A stretch of DNA of 64,000 bases from Loxodes magnus. Lineage: Eukaryota; Ciliophora; Karyorelictea; Loxodida; Loxodidae. How positions within the stretch are numbered: position 1 is the stretch's first letter; each line of letters starts with the position of its first letter. Shown piece by piece: positions 38,461-50,581 of this stretch. Where the stretch lies: assembly GCA_946699065.1 (NCBI GenBank), contig CAMPDV010001599.1, forward strand, positions 1-64,000. Reading direction: 5' to 3'. The notes beneath the pieces are model-generated. The model was not told where the DNA came from. It did no database searches and saw only the letters and a list, made by a program, of their open reading frames with translations. The translations under genes were made by a program, and so were the position numbers.

Positions 38461-39284
38461 TCCAAACTTAAAAATGAAATTACTCTTCTTTTTTTACTTT
38501 TCTTCTTCACTTTACTTTCAAAACTAACTACTCTTTATAATCTTTCAAAGCTTCCAAACTTAAAAATGAAATTACTCTTCTTTTCTTACTTTTCTTCTTC
38601 ACTTTACTTTCAAAACTAACTACTCTTTATAATCTTATCAAAGCTTCCAAACTTAAAAATGAAATTACTCTTCTTTTCTTACTTTTCTTCTTCACTTTAC
38701 TTTCAAAACTAACTACTCTTTATAATCTTATCAAAGCTTCCAAACTTAAAAATGAAATTACTCTTCTTTTTTTACTTTTCTTCTTCACTTTACTTTCAAA
38801 ACTAACTACTCTTTATAATCTTTCAAAGCTTCCAAACTTAAAAATGAAATTACTCTTCTTTTCTTACTTTTCTTCTTCACTTTACTTTCAAAACTAACTA
38901 CTCTTTATAATCTTATCAAAGCTTCCAAACTTAAAAATGAAATTACTCTTCTTTTCTTACTTTTCTTCTTCACTTTACTTTCAAAACTAACTACTCTTTA
39001 TAATCTTATCAAAGCTTCCAAACTTAAAAATGAAATTACTCTTCTTTTCTTACTTTTCTTCTTCACTTTTAAAACTAACTACTCTTTATAATCTTATCAA
39101 AGCTTCCAAACTTAAAAATGAAATTACTCTTCTTTTCTTACTTTTCTTATTCACTTTATTTTCAAAACTAACTCTTTATAATCTTATCAAAGCTTCCAAA
39201 CTTAAAAATGAAATTACTCTTCTTTTCTTACTTTTCTTCTTCACTTTACTTTCAAAACTAACTCTTTATAATCTTATCAAAGCT

Positions 39285-39555
39285 TACAGACTTAAAAACT
39301 GAAATTACTCTTCTTTTCTTACTTTTCTTATTCACTTTATTTTCAAAACTAACTCTTTATAATCTTATCCAAGCTTCCAAACTTAAAAATGAAATTACTC
39401 TTCTTTTCTTACTTTTCTTATTCACTTTTCTTTTAAAACTAACTCTTTATAATCTTATCAAAGCTTACAGACTTAAAAACTGAAATTACTCTTCTTTTCT
39501 TACTTTTCTTCTTCACTTTTAAAACTAACTACTCATTATAACTCTTATCAAAGCT
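39285..39555 (+). repeat. Module T, copy 10 (last)
   Basis: TATCCAAG at 39,366. No further module T occurs in the remaining 24.4 kb, separating the left and right parts of the array by composition. Confidence 0.87.
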
Positions 39556-40394
39556 TAATAACTTAAAAATGAAATTACTCTTCTTTTCTTACTTTTCTTC
39601 TTCACTTTACTTTCAAAACTAACTACTCTTTATAATCTTATCAAAGCTTACAAACATAAAAATGAAATTACTCTTCTTTTCTTACTTTTCTTCTTCACTT
39701 TACTTTCAAAACTAACTACTCTTTATAATCTTATCAAAGCTTCCAAACTTAAAAATGAAATTACTCTTCTTTTCTTACTTTTCTTCTTCACTTTACTTTC
39801 AAAACTAACTCTTTATAACTACAATCTTATCAAAGCTTAATAACTTAAAAACTGAAATTACTCTTCTTTTCTTACTTTTCTTCTTCACTTTACTTTCAAA
39901 ACTAACTACTCTTTATAATCTTATCAAAGCTTCCAAACTTAAAAATGAAATTACTCTTCTTTTCTTACTTTTCTTCTTCACTTTACTTTCAAAACTAACT
40001 ACTCTTTATAATCTTATCAAAGCTTCCAAACTTAAAAATGAAATTACTCTTCTTTTCTTACTTTTCTTCTTCACTTTACTTTCAAAACTAACTACTCTTT
40101 ATAATCTTATCAAAGCTTCCAAACTTAAAAATGAAATTACTCTTCTTTTCTTACTTTTCTTCTTCACTTTACTTTCAAAACTAACTACTCTTTATAATCT
40201 TATCAAAGCTTAATAACTTAAAAATGAAATTACTCTTCTTTTCTTACTTTTCTTCTTCACTTTACTTTCAAAACTAACTACTCTTTATAATCTTATCAAA
40301 GCTTCCAAACTTAAAAATGAAATTACTCTTCTTTTCTTACTTTTCTTCTTCACTTTACTTTCAAAACTAATTACTCTTTATAATCTTATCAAAG

Positions 40395-40889
40395 CTGCCA
40401 AACTTAAAAATGAAATTACTCTTCTTTTCTTACTTTTCTTCTTCACTTTACTTTCAAAACTAACTACTCTTTATAATCTTATCAAAGCTTCCAAACTTAA
40501 AAATGAAATTACTCTTCTTTTCTTACTTTTCTTCTTCACTTTACTTTCAAAACTAACTACTCTTTATAATCTTATCAAAGCTTCCAAACTTAAAAATGAA
40601 ATTACTCTTCTTTTCTTACTTTTCTTCTTCACTTTACTTTCAAAACTAACTACTCTTTATAATCTTATCAAAGCTTCCAAACTTAAAAATGAAATTACTC
40701 TTCTTTTCTTACTTTTCTTCTTCACTTTACTTTCAAAACTAACTCTTTATAATCTTATCAAAGCTTACAGACTTAAAAACTGAAATTACTCTTCTTTTCT
40801 TACTTTTCTTATTCACTTTTAAAACTAACTGCTCTTTATAACTACAATCTTATCAAAGCTTAATAACTTAAAAACTGAAATTACTATTT
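40395..40889 (+). repeat. CTGCC-to-CTATTT module, copy 2
   Basis: Same 489-bp landmark spacing, 3039 bp after copy 1. Confidence 0.83.
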
Positions 40890-41680
40890 CTTTTCTTCTT
40901 CACTTTACTTTCAAAACTAACTACTCTTTATAATCTTATCAAAGCTTCCAAACTTAAAAATGAAATTACTCTTCTTTTCTTACTTTTCTTCTTCACTTTT
41001 AAAACTAACTACTCATTATAACTCTTATCAAAGCTTAATAACTTAAAAACTGAAATTACACTTCTTTTCTTACTTTTCTTCTTCACTTTATTTTCAAAAC
41101 TAACTCTTTATAATCTTAACAAAGCTTACAGACTTAAAAACTGAAATTACTCTTCTTTTCTTACTTTTCTTATTCACTTTACTTTCAAAACTAACTACTC
41201 TTTATAATCTTATCAAAGCTGCCAAACTTAAAAATGAAATTACTCTTCTTTTCTTACTTTTCTTCTTCACTTTACTTTCAAAACTAACTACTCTTTATAA
41301 TCTTATCAAAGCTTCCAAACTTAAAAATGAAATTACTCTTCTTTTCTTACTTTTCTTCTTCACTTTACTTTCAAAACTAACTACTCTTTATAATCTTATC
41401 AAAGCTTCCAAACTTAAAAATGAAATTACTCTTCTTTTCTTACTTTTCTTCTTCACTTTTAAAACTAACTACTCATTATAACTCTTATCAAAGCTTAATA
41501 ACTTAAAAACTGAAATTACTCTTCTTTTCTTACTTTTCTTCTTCACTTTATTTTCAAAACTAACTACTCTTTATAATCTTATCAAAGCTTCCAAACTTAA
41601 AAATGAAATTACTCTTCTTTTCTTACTTTTCTTCTTCACTTTACTTTCAAAACTAACTACTCTTTATAATCTTATCAAAG

Positions 41681-42175
41681 CTGCCAAACTTAAAAATGAA
41701 ATTACTCTTCTTTTCTTACTTTTCTTCTTCACTTTACTTTCAAAACTAACTACTCTTTATAATCTTATCAAAGCTTCCAAACTTAAAAATGAAATTACTC
41801 TTCTTTTCTTACTTTTCTTCTTCACTTTACTTTCAAAACTAACTACTCTTTATAATCTTATCAAAGCTTCCAAACTTAAAAATGAAATTACTCTTCTTTT
41901 CTTACTTTTCTTCTTCACTTTACTTTCAAAACTAACTACTCTTTATAATCTTATCAAAGCTTCCAAACTTAAAAATGAAATTACTCTTCTTTTCTTACTT
42001 TTCTTCTTCACTTTACTTTCAAAACTAACTCTTTATAATCTTATCAAAGCTTACAGACTTAAAAACTGAAATTACTCTTCTTTTCTTACTTTTCTTATTC
42101 ACTTTTAAAACTAACTGCTCTTTATAACTACAATCTTATCAAAGCTTAATAACTTAAAAACTGAAATTACTATTT
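41681..42175 (+). repeat. CTGCC-to-CTATTT module, copy 3
   Basis: Same spacing, 1286 bp after copy 2. It is followed at +383 by the short CACTTTCAAAACTAACTC monomer of the next cassette, as also seen after 37,845 and 45,092. Confidence 0.83.
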
Positions 42176-42504
42176 CTTTTCTTCTTCACTTTACTTTCAA
42201 AACTAACTACTCTTTATAATCTTATCAAAGCTTCCAAACTTAAAAATGAAATTACTCTTCTTTTCTTACTTTTCTTCTTCACTTTTAAAACTAACTACTC
42301 ATTATAACTCTTATCAAAGCTTAATAACTTAAAAACTGAAATTACTCTTCTTTTCTTACTTTTCTTCTTCACTTTACTTTCAAAACTAACTCTTTATAAT
42401 CTTAACAAAGCTTACAGACTTAAAAACTGAAATTACTCTTCTTTTCTTACTTTTCTTATTCACTTTATTTTCAAAACTTATTCTTTATAACTCTTATCAA
42501 AGAT

Positions 42505-42785
42505 TTCAGACTTAAAAACTGAAATTACTCTTCTTTTCTTACTTTTCTTCTTCACTTTCAAAACTAACTCTTTATAACTACAATCTTATCAAAGCTTAAT
42601 AACTTAAAAACTTAAATTACTCTTCTTTTCTTACTTTTCTTCTTCACTTTTAAAACTAACTACTCTTTATAACTACAATCTTATCAAAGATTTCAGACTT
42701 AAAAACTTAAATTACTCTTCTTTTCTTACTTTTCTTATTCACTTTATTTTCAAAACTAACTACTCTTTATAATCTTATCAAAGCT
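42505..42785 (+). repeat. Delimiter cassette without CpG (281 bp)
   Basis: Matches the cassette at 38,180. The monomer just before it has the private change AAAACTTATTC near 42,476. Confidence 0.84.
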
Positions 42786-43338
42786 TCCAAACTTAAAAAT
42801 GAAATTACTCTTCTTTTCTTACTTTTCTTCTTCACTTTACTTTCAAAACTAACTACTCTTTATAATCTTATCAAAGCTTCCAAACTTAAAAATGAAATTA
42901 CTCTTCTTTTCTTACTTTTCTTCTTCACTTTACTTTTAAAACTAACTCTTTATAATCTTATCAAAGCTTACAGACTTAAAAACTGAAATTACTCTTCTTT
43001 TCTTACTTTTCTTCTTCACTTTTAAAACTAACTACTCATTATAACTCTTATCAAAGCTTCCAAACTTAAAAACTGAAATTACTCTTCTTTTCTTACTTTT
43101 CTTATTCACTTTACTTTCAAAACTAACTACTCTTTATAATCTTATCAAAGCTTACAAACATAAAAATGAAATTACTCTTCTTTTCTTACTTTTCTTCTTC
43201 ACTTTACTTTCAAAACTAACTACTCTTTATAATCTTATCAAAGCTTCCAAACTTAAAAATGAAATTACTCTTCTTTTCTTACTTTTCTTCTTCACTTTAC
43301 TTTCAAAACTAACTACTCTTTATAATCTTATCAAAGCT

Positions 43339-44057
43339 TCCAAACTTAAAAATGAAATTACTCTTCTTTTCTTACTTTTCTTCTTCACTTTCAAAACTAA
43401 CTACTCTTTATAATCTTATCAAAGCTTCCAAACTTAAAAATGAAATTACTCTTCTTTTCTTACTTTTCTTCTTCACTTTACTTTCAAAACTAACTACTCT
43501 TTATAATCTTATCAAAGCTTCCAAACTTAAAAATGAAATTACTCTTCTTTTCTTACTTTTCTTCTTCACTTTACTTTCAAAACTAACTACTCTTTATAAT
43601 CTTATCAAAGCTTCCAAACTTAAAAATGAAATTACTCTTCTTTTCTTCTTCACTTTACTTTCAAAACTAACTACTCTTTATAATCTTATCAAAGCTTCCA
43701 AACTTAAAACTGAAATTACTCTTCTTTTCTTCTTCACTTTACTTTCAAAACTAACTACTCTTTATAATCTTATCAAAGCTTCCAAACTTAAAAATGAAAT
43801 TACTCTTCTTTTCTTACTTTTCTTCTTCACTTTACTTTCAAAACTAACTACTCTTTATAATCTTATCAAAGCTTCCAAACTTAAAAATGAAATTACTCTT
43901 CTTTTCTTACTTTTCTTCTTCACTTTACTTTCAAAACTAACTCTTTATAATCTTAACAAAGCTTACAGACTTAAAAACTGAAATTACTCTTCTTTTCTTA
44001 CTTTTCTTCTTCACTTTACTTTCAAAACTAACTAACTCTTTATAACTCTTATCAAAG
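43339..44057 (+). repeat. ~719-bp block, copy 1 (partner at 50,582)
   Basis: Monomer order: 88-bp, 93, 93, 84, 84 (head CTTAAAACTG), 93, 90 and so on. The same order, including both 84-bp monomers and the CTTAAC/ACAGACTT end, appears at 50,582-51,300 (+7243). The copies part at AAAGCTTCC against AAAGATTTC. Confidence 0.85.
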
Positions 44058-44240
44058 CTTCCAAACTTAAAAATGAAATTACTCTTCTTTTCTTACTTTT
44101 CTTCTTCACTTTCAAAACTAACTACTCTTTATAATCTTATCAAAGCTTCCAAACTTAAAAATGAAATTACTCTTCTTTTCTTACTTTTCTTCTTCACTTT
44201 ACTTTCAAAACTAACTACTCTTTATAATCTTATCAAAGCT

Positions 44241-44888
44241 TCCAAACTTAAAAATGAAATTACTCTTCTTTTCTTACTTTTCTTCTTCACTTTCAAAACT
44301 AACTACTCTTTATAATCTTATCAAAGCTTCCAAACTTAAAAATGAAATTACTCTTCTTTTCTTACTTTTCTTCTTCACTTTACTTTCAAAACTAACTACT
44401 CTTTATAATCTTATCAAAGCTTCCAAACTTAAAAATGAAATTACTCTTCTTTTCTTACTTTTCTTCTTCACTTTACTTTCAAAACTAACTACTCTTTATA
44501 ATCTTATCAAAGCTTCCAAACTTAAAAATGAAATTACTCTTCTTTTCTTACTTTTCTTCTTCACTTTACTTTCAAAACTAACTACTCTTTATAATCTTAT
44601 CAAAGCTTCCAAACTTAAAAATGAAATTACTCTTCTTTTCTTACTTTTCTTCTTCACTTTACTTTCAAAACTAACTACTCTTTATAATCTTATCAAAGCT
44701 TCCAAACTTAAAAATGAAATTACTCTTCTTTTCTTACTTTTCTTCTTCACTTTACTTTCAAAACTAACTACTCTTTATAATCTTATCAAAGCTTCCAAAC
44801 TTAAAAATGAAATTACTCTTCTTTTCTTACTTTTCTTCTTCACTTTACTTTCAAAACTAACTCTTTATAATCTTATCAAAGCTTACAG
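44241..44888 (+). repeat. 88-bp monomer plus run of canonical monomers
   Basis: One short CACTTTCAAAAC monomer is followed by six apparently identical 93-bp monomers and a final 90-bp one. It resembles the variable-n units further right but lacks their 94- and 85-bp monomers. Confidence 0.8.
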
Positions 44889-45426
44889 ACTTAAAAACTG
44901 AAATTACTCTTCTTTTCTTACTTTTCTTCTTCACTTTAAAAACTAACTGCTCATTATAACTCTTATCAAAGCTTAATAACTTAAAAACTGAAATTACTCT
45001 TCTTTTCTTACTTTTCTTATTCACTTTTAAAACTAACTGCTCTTTATAACTACAATCTTATCAAAGCTTAATAACTTAAAAACTGAAATTACTATTTCTT
45101 TTCTTCTTCACTTTACTTTCAAAACTAACTACTCTTTATAATCTTATCAAAGCTTCCAAACTTAAAAATGAAATTACTCTTCTTTTCTTACTTTTCTTCT
45201 TCACTTTTAAAACTAACTACTCATTATAACTCTTATCAAAGCTTAATAACTTAAAAACTGAAATTACTCTTCTTTTCTTACTTTTCTTCTTCACTTTATT
45301 TTCAAAACTAACTCTTTATAATCTTAACAAAGCTTACAGACTTAAAAACTGAAATTACTCTTCTTTTCTTACTTTTCTTATTCACTTTATTTTCAAAACT
45401 AACTCTTTATAACTCTTATCAAAGAT

Positions 45427-45707
45427 TTCAGACTTAAAAACTGAAATTACTCTTCTTTTCTTACTTTTCTTCTTCACTTTCAAAACTAACTCTTTATAAC
45501 TACAATCTTATCAAAGCTTAATAACTTAAAAACTTAAATTACTCTTCTTTTCTTACTTTTCTTCTTCACTTTTAAAACTAACTACTCTTTATAACTACAA
45601 TCTTATCAAAGATTTCAGACTTAAAAACTTAAATTACTCTTCTTTTCTTACTTTTCTTATTCACTTTATTTTCAAAACTAACTACTCTTTATAATCTTAT
45701 CAAAGCT
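45427..45707 (+). repeat. Delimiter cassette without CpG (281 bp)
   Basis: Third CpG-free cassette of this zone, 383 bp-registered with the CTATTT monomer at 45,092. Confidence 0.84.
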
Positions 45708-46713
45708 TCCAAACTTAAAAATGAAATTACTCTTCTTTTCTTACTTTTCTTCTTCACTTTACTTTCAAAACTAACTCTTTATAATCTTATCAAAGCTTAC
45801 AGACTTAAAAACTGAAATTACTCTTCTTTTCTTACTTTTCTTCTTCACTTTTAAAACTAACTACTCTTTATAACTACAATCTTATCAAAGCTTAATAACT
45901 TAAAAACTTAAATTACTCTTCTTTTCTTACTTTTCTTCTTCACTTTACTTTCAAAACTAACTACTCTTTATAATCTTATCAAAGCTTCCAAACTTAAAAA
46001 TGAAATTACTCTTCTTTTCTTACTTTTCTTCTTCACTTTACTTTCAAAACTAACTACTCTTTATAATCTTATCAAAGCTTCCAAACTTAAAAATGAAATT
46101 ACTCTTCTTTTCTTACTTTTCTTCTTCACTTTACTTTCAAAACTAACTACTCTTTATAATCTTATCAAAGCTTCCAAACTTAAAAATGAAATTACTCTTC
46201 TTTTCTTACTTTTCTTCTTCACTTTACTTTCAAAACTAACTCTTTATAATCTTATCAAAGCTTACAGACTTAAAAACTGAAATTACTCTTCTTTTCTTAC
46301 TTTTCTTCTTCACTTTAAAAACTAACTGCTCATTATAACTCTTATCAAAGCTTAATAACTTAAAAACTGAAATTACTCTTCTTTTCTTACTTTTCTTATT
46401 CACTTTCAAAACTAACTACTCTTTATAATCTTATCAAAGCTTCCAAACTTAAAAATGAAATTACTCTTCTTTTCTTACTTTTCTTCTTCACTTTTAAAAC
46501 TAACTACTCATTATAACTCTTATCAAAGCTTAATAACTTAAAAACTGAAATTACTCTTCTTTTCTTACTTTTCTTCTTCACTTTATTTTCAAAACTAACT
46601 CTTTATAATCTTAACAAAGCTTACAGACTTAAAAACTGAAATTACTCTTCTTTTCTTACTTTTCTTATTCACTTTATTTTCAAAACTAACTCTTTATAAC
46701 TCTTATCAAAGAT

Positions 46714-46996
46714 TTCAGACAAAAAACTGAAATTACTCTTCTTTTCTTACTTTTCTTCTTCACTTTTAAAACTAACTACTCTTTATAACTACAATCTTAT
46801 CAAAGATTAATAACTTAAAAACTTAAATTACTCTTCTTTTCTTACTTTTCTTCTTCACTTTTAAAACTAACTACTCTTTATAACTACAATCTTATCAAAG
46901 ATTTCAGACTTAAAAACTTAAATTACTCTTCTTTTCTTACTTTTCTTATTCACTTTATTTTCAAAACTAACTACTCTTTATAATCTTATCAAAGCT
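46714..46996 (+). repeat. Delimiter cassette without CpG (283 bp, variant)
   Basis: The head reads TTCAGACAAAAAACTG, where CTT of the usual GACTTAAAAACTG is lost, and the second monomer starts after AAAGATTAATAAC, a private junction. The order of the three monomers is kept. Confidence 0.8.
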
Positions 46997-48663
46997 TCCA
47001 AACTTAAAAATGAAATTACTCTTCTTTTCTTACTTTTCTTCTTCACTTTACTTTCAAAACTAACTACTCTTTATAATCTTATCAAAGCTTAATAACTTAA
47101 AAATGAAATTACTCTTCTTTTCTTACTTTTCTTCTTCACTTTACTTTCAAAACTAACTACTCTTTATAATCTTATCAAAGCTTCCAAACTTAAAAATGAA
47201 ATTACTCTTCTTTTCTTACTTTTCTTCTTCACTTTTAAAACTAACTACTCTTTATAACTACAATCTTATCAAAGCTTAATAACTTAAAAACTTAAATTAC
47301 TCTTCTTTTCTTACTTTTCTTCTTCACTTTTAAAACTAACTACTCTTTATAACTACAATCTTATCAAAGATTTCAGACTTAAAAACTTAAATTACTCTTC
47401 TTTTCTTACTTTTCTTATTCACTTTATTTTCAAAACTAACTACTCTTTATAATCTTATCAAAGCTTCCAAACTTAAAAATGAAATTACTCTTCTTTTCTT
47501 ACTTTTCTTATTCACTTTACTTTCAAAACTAACTCTTTATAATCTTATCAAAGCTTCCAAACTTAAAAATGAAATTACTCTTCTTTTCTTACTTTTCTTC
47601 TTCACTTTACTTTCAAAACTAACTACTCTTTATAATCTTATCAAAGCTTCCAAACTTAAAAATGAAATTACTCTTCTTTTCTTACTTTTCTTCTTCACTT
47701 TACTTTCAAAACTAACTCTTTATAATCTTATCAAAGCTTACAGACTTAAAAACTGAAATTACTCTTCTTTTCTTACTTTTCTTCTTCACTTTTAAAACTA
47801 ACTACTCTTTATAACTACAATCTTATCAAAGCTTAATAACTTAAAAACTTAAATTACTCTTCTTTTCTTACTTTTCTTCTTCACTTTTAAAACTAACTAC
47901 TCTTTATAACTACAATCTTATCAAAGATTTCAGACTTAAAAACTTAAATTACTCTTCTTTTCTTACTTTTCTTATTCACTTTATTTTCAAAACTAACTAC
48001 TCTTTATAATCTTATCAAAGCTTCCAAACTTAAAAATGAAATTACTCTTCTTTTCTTACTTTTCTTATTCACTTTACTTTCAAAACTAACTCTTTATAAT
48101 CTTATCAAAGCTTCCAAACTTAAAAATGAAATTACTCTTCTTTTCTTACTTTTCTTCTTCACTTTACTTTCAAAACTAACTACTCTTTATAATCTTATCA
48201 AAGCTTCCAAACTTAAAAATGAAATTACTCTTCTTTTCTTACTTTTCTTCTTCACTTTACTTTCAAAACTAACTACTCTTTATAATCTTATCAAAGCTTC
48301 CAAACTTAAAAATGAAATTACTCTTCTTTTCTTACTTTTCTTCTTCACTTTACTTTCAAAACTAACTACTCTTTATAATCTTATCAAAGCTTCCAAACTT
48401 AAAAATGAAATTACTCTTCTTTTCTTACTTTTCTTCTTCACTTTACTTTCAAAACTAACTACTCTTTATAATCTTATCAAAGCTTCCAAACTTAAAAATG
48501 AAATTACTCTTCTTTTCTTACTTTTCTTCTTCACTTTTAAAACTAACTACTCTTTATAACTACAATCTTATCAAAGCTTAATAACTTAAAAACTGAAATT
48601 ACTCTTCTTTTCTTCTTCACTTTACTTTCAAAACTAACTACTCTTTATAATCTTATCAAAGCT
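46997..48663 (+). repeat. Transition zone to the homogenised domain
   Basis: Two partial cassettes (ACTACAATC then AAAGATTTCAG, near 47.22-47.46 and 47.77-48.02 kb) alternate with canonical runs. After 48.1 kb nearly all monomers are 93 bp. Confidence 0.75.
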
Positions 48664-49396
48664 TCCAAACTTAAAAATGAAATTACTCTTCTTTTCTTAC
48701 TTTTCTTCTTCACTTTCAAAACTAACTACTCTTTATAATCTTATCAAAGCTTCCAAACTTAAAAATGAAATTACTCTTCTTTTCTTACTTTTCTTCTTCA
48801 CTTTACTTTCAAAACTAACTACTCTTTATAATCTTATCAAAGCTTCCAAACTTAAAAATGAAATTACTCTTCTTTTCTTACTTTTCTTCTTCACTTTACT
48901 TTCAAAACTAACTACTCTTTATAATCTTATCAAAGCTTCCAAACTTAAAAATGAAATTACTCTTCTTTTCTTACTTTTCTTCTTCACTTTACTTTCAAAA
49001 CTAACTACTCTTTATAATCTTATCAAAGCTTCCAAACTTAAAAATGAAATTACTCTTCTTTTCTTACTTTTCTTCTTCACTTTACTTTCAAAACTAACTA
49101 CTCTTTATAATCTTATCAAAGCTTCCAAACTTAAAAACTGAAATTACTCTTCTTTTCTTACTTTTCTTCTTCACTTTACTTTCAAAACTAACTACTCTTT
49201 ATAATCTTATCAAAGCTTCCAAACTTAAAAATGAAATTACTCTTCTTTTCTTACTTTTCTTCTTCACTTTTAAAACTAACTACTCTTTATAACTACAATC
49301 TTATCAAAGCTTAATAACTTAAAAACTGAAATTACTCTTCTTTTCTTCTTCACTTTACTTTCAAAACTAACTACTCTTTATAATCTTATCAAAGCT
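48664..49396 (+). repeat. Variable-n unit, n=5 (733 bp)
   Basis: 88-bp monomer + five canonical monomers + 94-bp ACTACAATC monomer + 85-bp monomer. It is 1 bp longer than the 732-bp units because one canonical head reads AAAAACTG instead of AAAAATG. Confidence 0.88.
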
Positions 49397-49670
49397 TCCA
49401 AACTTAAAAATGAAATTACTCTTCTTTTCTTACTTTTCTTCTTCACTTTCAAAACTAACTACTCTTTATAATCTTATCAAAGCTTCCAAACTTAAAAATG
49501 AAATTACTCTTCTTTTCTTACTTTTCTTCTTCACTTTACTTTCAAAACTAACTACTCTTTATAATCTTATCAAAGCTTCCAAACTTAAAAATGAAATTAC
49601 TCTTCTTTTCTTACTTTTCTTCTTCACTTTACTTTCAAAACTAACTACTCTTTATAATCTTATCAAAGCT

Positions 49671-49764
49671 TCCAAACTTAAAAATGAAATTACTCTTCTT
49701 TTCTTACTTTTCTTCTTCACTTTTAAAACTAACTACTCTTTATAACTACAATCTTATCAAAGCT
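49671..49764 (+). repeat. 94-bp monomer variant (ACTACAATC tail), exemplar
   Basis: Compared with the canonical monomer it lacks 5 bp (CACTTTTAAAAC) and gains 6 bp in the tail (TATAACTACAATC for TATAATC). It is normally followed by TAATAACTT. It recurs through the window, mostly near HOR junctions. Confidence 0.9.
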
Positions 49765-49849
49765 TAATAACTTAAAAACTGAAATTACTCTTCTTTTCTT
49801 CTTCACTTTACTTTCAAAACTAACTACTCTTTATAATCTTATCAAAGCT
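49765..49849 (+). repeat. 84/85-bp monomer variant, exemplar
   Basis: CTTTTCTTCTTCAC replaces CTTTTCTTACTTTTCTTCTTCAC: nine bases are lost between short TTC repeats. The extra base over 84 comes from the AAAAACTG head. It closes each variable-n unit. Confidence 0.9.
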
Positions 49850-49937
49850 TCCAAACTTAAAAATGAAATTACTCTTCTTTTCTTACTTTTCTTCTTCACT
49901 TTCAAAACTAACTACTCTTTATAATCTTATCAAAGCT
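49850..49937 (+). repeat. 88-bp monomer variant, exemplar
   Basis: CACTTTCAAAAC replaces CACTTTACTTTCAAAAC, i.e. one of two tandem ACTTT copies is lost. It opens each variable-n unit and shifts the reading frame by 5 bases, which is what creates most apparent open frames here. Confidence 0.9.
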
Positions 49938-50581
49938 TCCAAACTTAAAAATGAAATTACTCTTCTTTTCTTACTTTTCTTCTTCACTTTACTTTCAAAA
50001 CTAACTACTCTTTATAATCTTATCAAAGCTTCCAAACTTAAAAATGAAATTACTCTTCTTTTCTTACTTTTCTTCTTCACTTTACTTTCAAAACTAACTA
50101 CTCTTTATAATCTTATCAAAGCTTCCAAACTTAAAAATGAAATTACTCTTCTTTTCTTACTTTTCTTCTTCACTTTACTTTCAAAACTAACTACTCTTTA
50201 TAATCTTATCAAAGCTTCCAAACTTAAAAATGAAATTACTCTTCTTTTCTTACTTTTCTTCTTCACTTTACTTTCAAAACTAACTACTCTTTATAATCTT
50301 ATCAAAGCTTCCAAACTTAAAAATGAAATTACTCTTCTTTTTTTACTTTTCTTCTTCACTTTACTTTCAAAACTAACTACTCTTTATAATCTTATCAAAG
50401 CTTCCAAACTTAAAAATGAAATTACTCTTCTTTTCTTACTTTTCTTCTTCACTTTTAAAACTAACTACTCTTTATAACTACAATCTTATCAAAGCTTAAT
50501 AACTTAAAAACTGAAATTACTCTTCTTTTCTTCTTCACTTTACTTTCAAAACTAACTACTCTTTATAATCTTATCAAAGCT
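49850..50581 (+). repeat. Variable-n unit, n=5 (732 bp)
   Basis: 88+5x93+94+85. The fifth canonical monomer carries the T7 change (CTTCTTTTTTTAC), also found at the same place in 53,617-54,348. Confidence 0.9.

Larger units (their letters stand above)
35691..38819 (+). repeat. 3.1-3.2-kb higher-order repeat, copy 2 (3129 bp)
   Basis: It has the same landmark series, with an inserted pair of monomers (CATTATAAC type plus TTTATTTTC type) near 37.1-37.26 kb. It ends with a CpG-free delimiter cassette at 38,180. Confidence 0.86.
38820..42169 (+). repeat. 3.1-3.2-kb higher-order repeat, copy 3 (rearranged end)
   Basis: It follows copy 2 up to the CTATTT monomer at 40,884. The end is then scrambled: CTGCC recurs at 41,219 and 41,681, and a second CTGCC-to-CTATTT module sits 1286 bp after the first. 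Confidence 0.82.
49397..49849 (+). repeat. Variable-n unit, n=2 (453 bp)
   Basis: Same frame as the 732-bp unit, but only two canonical monomers lie between the 88-bp and 94-bp monomers. 88+93+93+94+85 gives 453 exactly. Confidence 0.9.
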
